Positions 61,363 to 64,000 of a stretch of DNA of 64,000 nucleotides are shown here, piece after piece (position 1 is the first letter of the stretch; the number at the start of each line of letters is the position of its first letter). The DNA is taken from positions 9,189,632 through 9,253,631 of the forward strand of contig CM044867.1 in NCBI GenBank assembly GCA_024500155.1. Direction: 5' to 3'. This stretch comes from Chenopodium formosanum (lineage: Eukaryota; Streptophyta; Magnoliopsida; Caryophyllales; Amaranthaceae). Under the pieces are notes generated by a model that searched no databases, was not told where the DNA came from, and was given only the letters and a program-made list of their open reading frames with translations. Both the position numbers and the translations under genes were made by a program.

Positions 61363-63853
61363 TTATCTTGGATTGATGTCAGGAACAACTCCGCTAATAA
61401 GATCACTACCAGAGACATCAGACGAGATGAATGGGTGCCTCATATTGGATGAGTAACTTGGTGAAGAAATGCTTCCTGAAGGCATACTTGAGGATTCAAA
61501 ATCTGGCATCAGACTTGATATATTTTCTAATTCTCGGACAACCTCCATCATCGTTGGCCTAGCATCTGTCTGGTCTTGACAGCATCTAAGCGCTAGACTC
61601 AGAAACTTCTCCACACACTCAGAAGGATAAGATCCCATCCGCTCATCAATCACAGAAAATATAGTACCAGCCTGGAATGCCGTATTGACCTAGTACCAAA
61701 TATACATTAAACAAAGTATTAGCTGGTTTCCTGGCTAGCAAGTTACCCTGAAGACAGCATTACAGGCTGAACTTCAAAAGCATCAAGCTGTGCTTTTGCA
61801 CCAATATATTCACGGCAACAGTAGAGGATGTGTACACTATGCTTATAAAATTTGTATATTGTAACAATTTAAAGCACAATAAAGGGTACAAAGGAATACC
61901 TCTCGAACGATATTTTTTCCATGTGAAATTGGATGCATCCCTGTCAGGAGTTCTAGAAAAACAACTCCAAGACTGTAAACATCGCTTTTATCAGTCAGCT
62001 TGTGGGTTAAGAAGTACTCGGGGTCAAGGTATCCCTGCAAATGACGTCAAAGATGATTAGTTTATCATTTGCAATCCATTTTTCTATAGAAATTTTAGAG
62101 CCAAATGGTGAATAAAGTTAACAGCATATTGTGAATGCACCAGAGAAACATATTATATGAGTCCCTCTTAAAGGTTTTACAGCCTTTGAAAACTTGAAAA
62201 ATACACTTATTCTTACACTGGAGTACCAACTACCAACACCGTAAAAAGATATAGCAGGCTAGCGACCTACATAGGCTACATTGGAGATGTTTCTGTCTAC
62301 TAAATCATGTACCTATGCATGAAAAAGGTATTTTAGGCTTTGTAGCTACCTTTTATTTATTTCCTCAATTTAACAGTTGAAAGCAACAAAAGCACCTTCA
62401 ACTTGGCGCATCTCTGAATTAACTAAATGTGGCTTTACAGATAATTTTATGATCCTGAATTAACTAATCTGTACAACCAGAAGTTTCAGGTTGACTGCCT
62501 AGCAAATTAAACCTGCTATGAAAAAATTCCAAACAGAACGAAATTGATTTCACAAAATCACAAATGTTTTAAACAGAGTGGAATTGATTTCACATAATCG
62601 TAGAAACATACCTAATGTGATCAGCTCTAATTGTTACATTCTAAATGACAATTTACTTTTGTGGCTAATATCAAAGTTGATCTATGACTCATGTCCCTAT
62701 TTAATTTTCTCCTTTACAAATATGTGGTTGTGGAAGACACTCTATTGGTATCAATCTGAAAGTCTTTGTCAATACTTAAGTGAATATGAATCTTCTAAAC
62801 TATGTATCTATTGAATACTTTTACTTCCTGTTTAATTGCCAGTAATAAATAGTGGTGATGGCCAAAACTCTAATCAATATTGCAAGAAAACTTGTCATTG
62901 TCCATTGTGATAGAAGCATAGAACCATATTCTAGAATCATGTGTAATTTTTTAATAATAAATCTTTCAATACCACTGACTACCCCCATAATCCCATATAT
63001 AAGTGGTATAGAGTAGTAAAGTATATTTGTGAAGAAAACACATTTTGTTAGTCATGTTAGATATGGAGAAGCATTACCTTGAACATTTTCATCGGAATTT
63101 TCTTACAAACTTACTTAGATTATTTACCATTATGGGCTTTATGGCATTACCTCTATTTAATAGGCCGTCAATGATTATTTTGCCGCAGTATAGCAAAAAT
63201 TGTATAAATCTAGAAATTCTTAACAATGCAAGGAGCATTCAGAAGCCGAGACAAGATTCTACTATGTAGGTAACTTCACATATCACACATATTTTACGCA
63301 GTAAAAAGTTAAAAACCATACCGGTGTCCCTTTAACAACTGTAGATACATGAGTTGGGGTAAGTCCTTCAACGTCAGGAACTGGTGCAAGTCGTGATAGT
63401 CCAAAATCAGCAACTTTTGCCATATATTTGGAGTCTAGTAATATGTTGGTGGCCTTTATATCTCGATGAAATATTGGAGGATCAGCTTCAGTATGCAAGT
63501 AAAGGACCCCCTTGGCAGAACCTAGTGCAACTCTTAATCTTGAGGCGAAGTTCAGAGGTTGTTGGCACTTAGCTGTTGCAAGAAACCAGCTGATCATCAA
63601 GCTCTTAGACATAAAATATAAAATTACACTCTTTGAGGAAAGAAATTATCAGTTATGTCATTGTGAAATGATTAAATCCGTGGATCAATTCAGACTTTAA
63701 CTTCCAACCGGCTTATCTCTTCATTCATTATCAATTTAGATGGAATAATGACAAGTACCTTTAGTAAGATATATGAATCAGAGTTAGTATGGCATTCATA
63801 CCCGAAATATGTTCCCTTAAAGTTCCATTTGGCATAAATTCATAAATCAGCAT
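61363..63853 (-). CDS. LRR receptor-like Ser/Thr kinase, 3' part only
   Basis: The C-terminal half of a plasma-membrane receptor-like kinase; its ectodomain, membrane segment and kinase N-lobe lie beyond the right edge. Exons seen (minus): 63802-63853, 63322-63572, 61900-62034, 61363-61689, all joined in frame by GT-AG introns. They encode LIYEFMPNGTLREHIS (hinge), HRDIKATNILLD (catalytic loop with Asp and Asn), DFGLSRL (Mg site), VVKGTPGYLDPEY (activation segment end) and DVYSLGVVFLELLTG. The conserved CCQDQTDARPTMMEVVREL follows, with a Ser-rich tail ending in a TAA stop. HRD has the Arg of an RD kinase, and nothing is missing from the catalytic core shown. The sequence closely resembles the Arabidopsis At1g06840-type LRR kinases as I remember them. 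Introns of about 240, 1290 and 210 bp. Confidence 0.92.
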
Positions 63854-64000
63854 CTGCATAAACAATCACAAGATAAAGAAAACAATTCCAATAATCCTTT
63901 AGCACAGAAGTTAAGTGACAATCAGTAATTTCTGAAAAGAAAACTTGAGCACAACTTATTTAATAACTGCAGTATTAATTGATTGTATATAAACTGAAGA

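Overview
The window is nuclear DNA of a flowering plant. It is AT-rich and has small exons with GT-AG introns. Typical plant transposable elements (hAT, PIF/Harbinger, CACTA and Stowaway-type MITEs, Helitrons, solo Gypsy-like LTRs) fill introns and intergenic space. A core eudicot, perhaps Caryophyllales/Amaranthaceae, is my guess from the look of the genes and repeats; nothing in the sequence proves it. No prokaryotic or organellar features were seen.

Three protein-coding genes can be rebuilt exon by exon. (1) A complete gamma-glutamyl hydrolase gene (minus strand, 3511-13110, 10 exons, 364 aa) acts in vacuolar folate polyglutamate turnover. (2) A complete RecQ-family DNA helicase gene (plus strand, 43006-59588, 20 exons, 887 aa) has a helicase core, RecQ zinc site, HRDC-like region and C-terminal helix-turn-helix. 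(3) The 3' end of an LRR-receptor-like kinase gene (minus strand, 61363-63853 and beyond the right edge) encodes kinase subdomains and the C-terminal tail. RecQ and the kinase gene converge tail to tail. A fourth gene, a cucumisin-like subtilase (minus, 28490-36142), is dead. Its second exon is split by a CACTA element, an intron carries a 5.2-kb LTR insertion, several stops and frameshifts are present, and the 3' exons are missing.

Layout: 1-3510 is transposon debris (Harbinger transposase remnant, small LTR element, two hAT elements with perfect 8-bp target duplications). 3511-13110 is the hydrolase gene, with hAT and Stowaway MITEs in its introns. 13111-42900 is a nested repeat block: two head-to-tail Helitrons, a broken Harbinger ORF1-like gene, four members of one LTR family (here LTR-A), four pieces of another (LTR-B), the dead subtilase and several MITEs. 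43006-59588 is RecQ, whose introns hold Stowaway, Tourist-like and retroposon stubs. 59589-61362 is a short intergenic space, followed by the kinase gene.

I did not find a convincing new biological system. The most useful observations are the doubly interrupted subtilase, solo LTRs with exact 5-bp target duplications and no internal region, a palindrome-rich block kept just upstream of the TATA box in four diverged LTRs, tandem Helitron ends, and tiny retroposon stubs flanked by 9-18-bp duplications.
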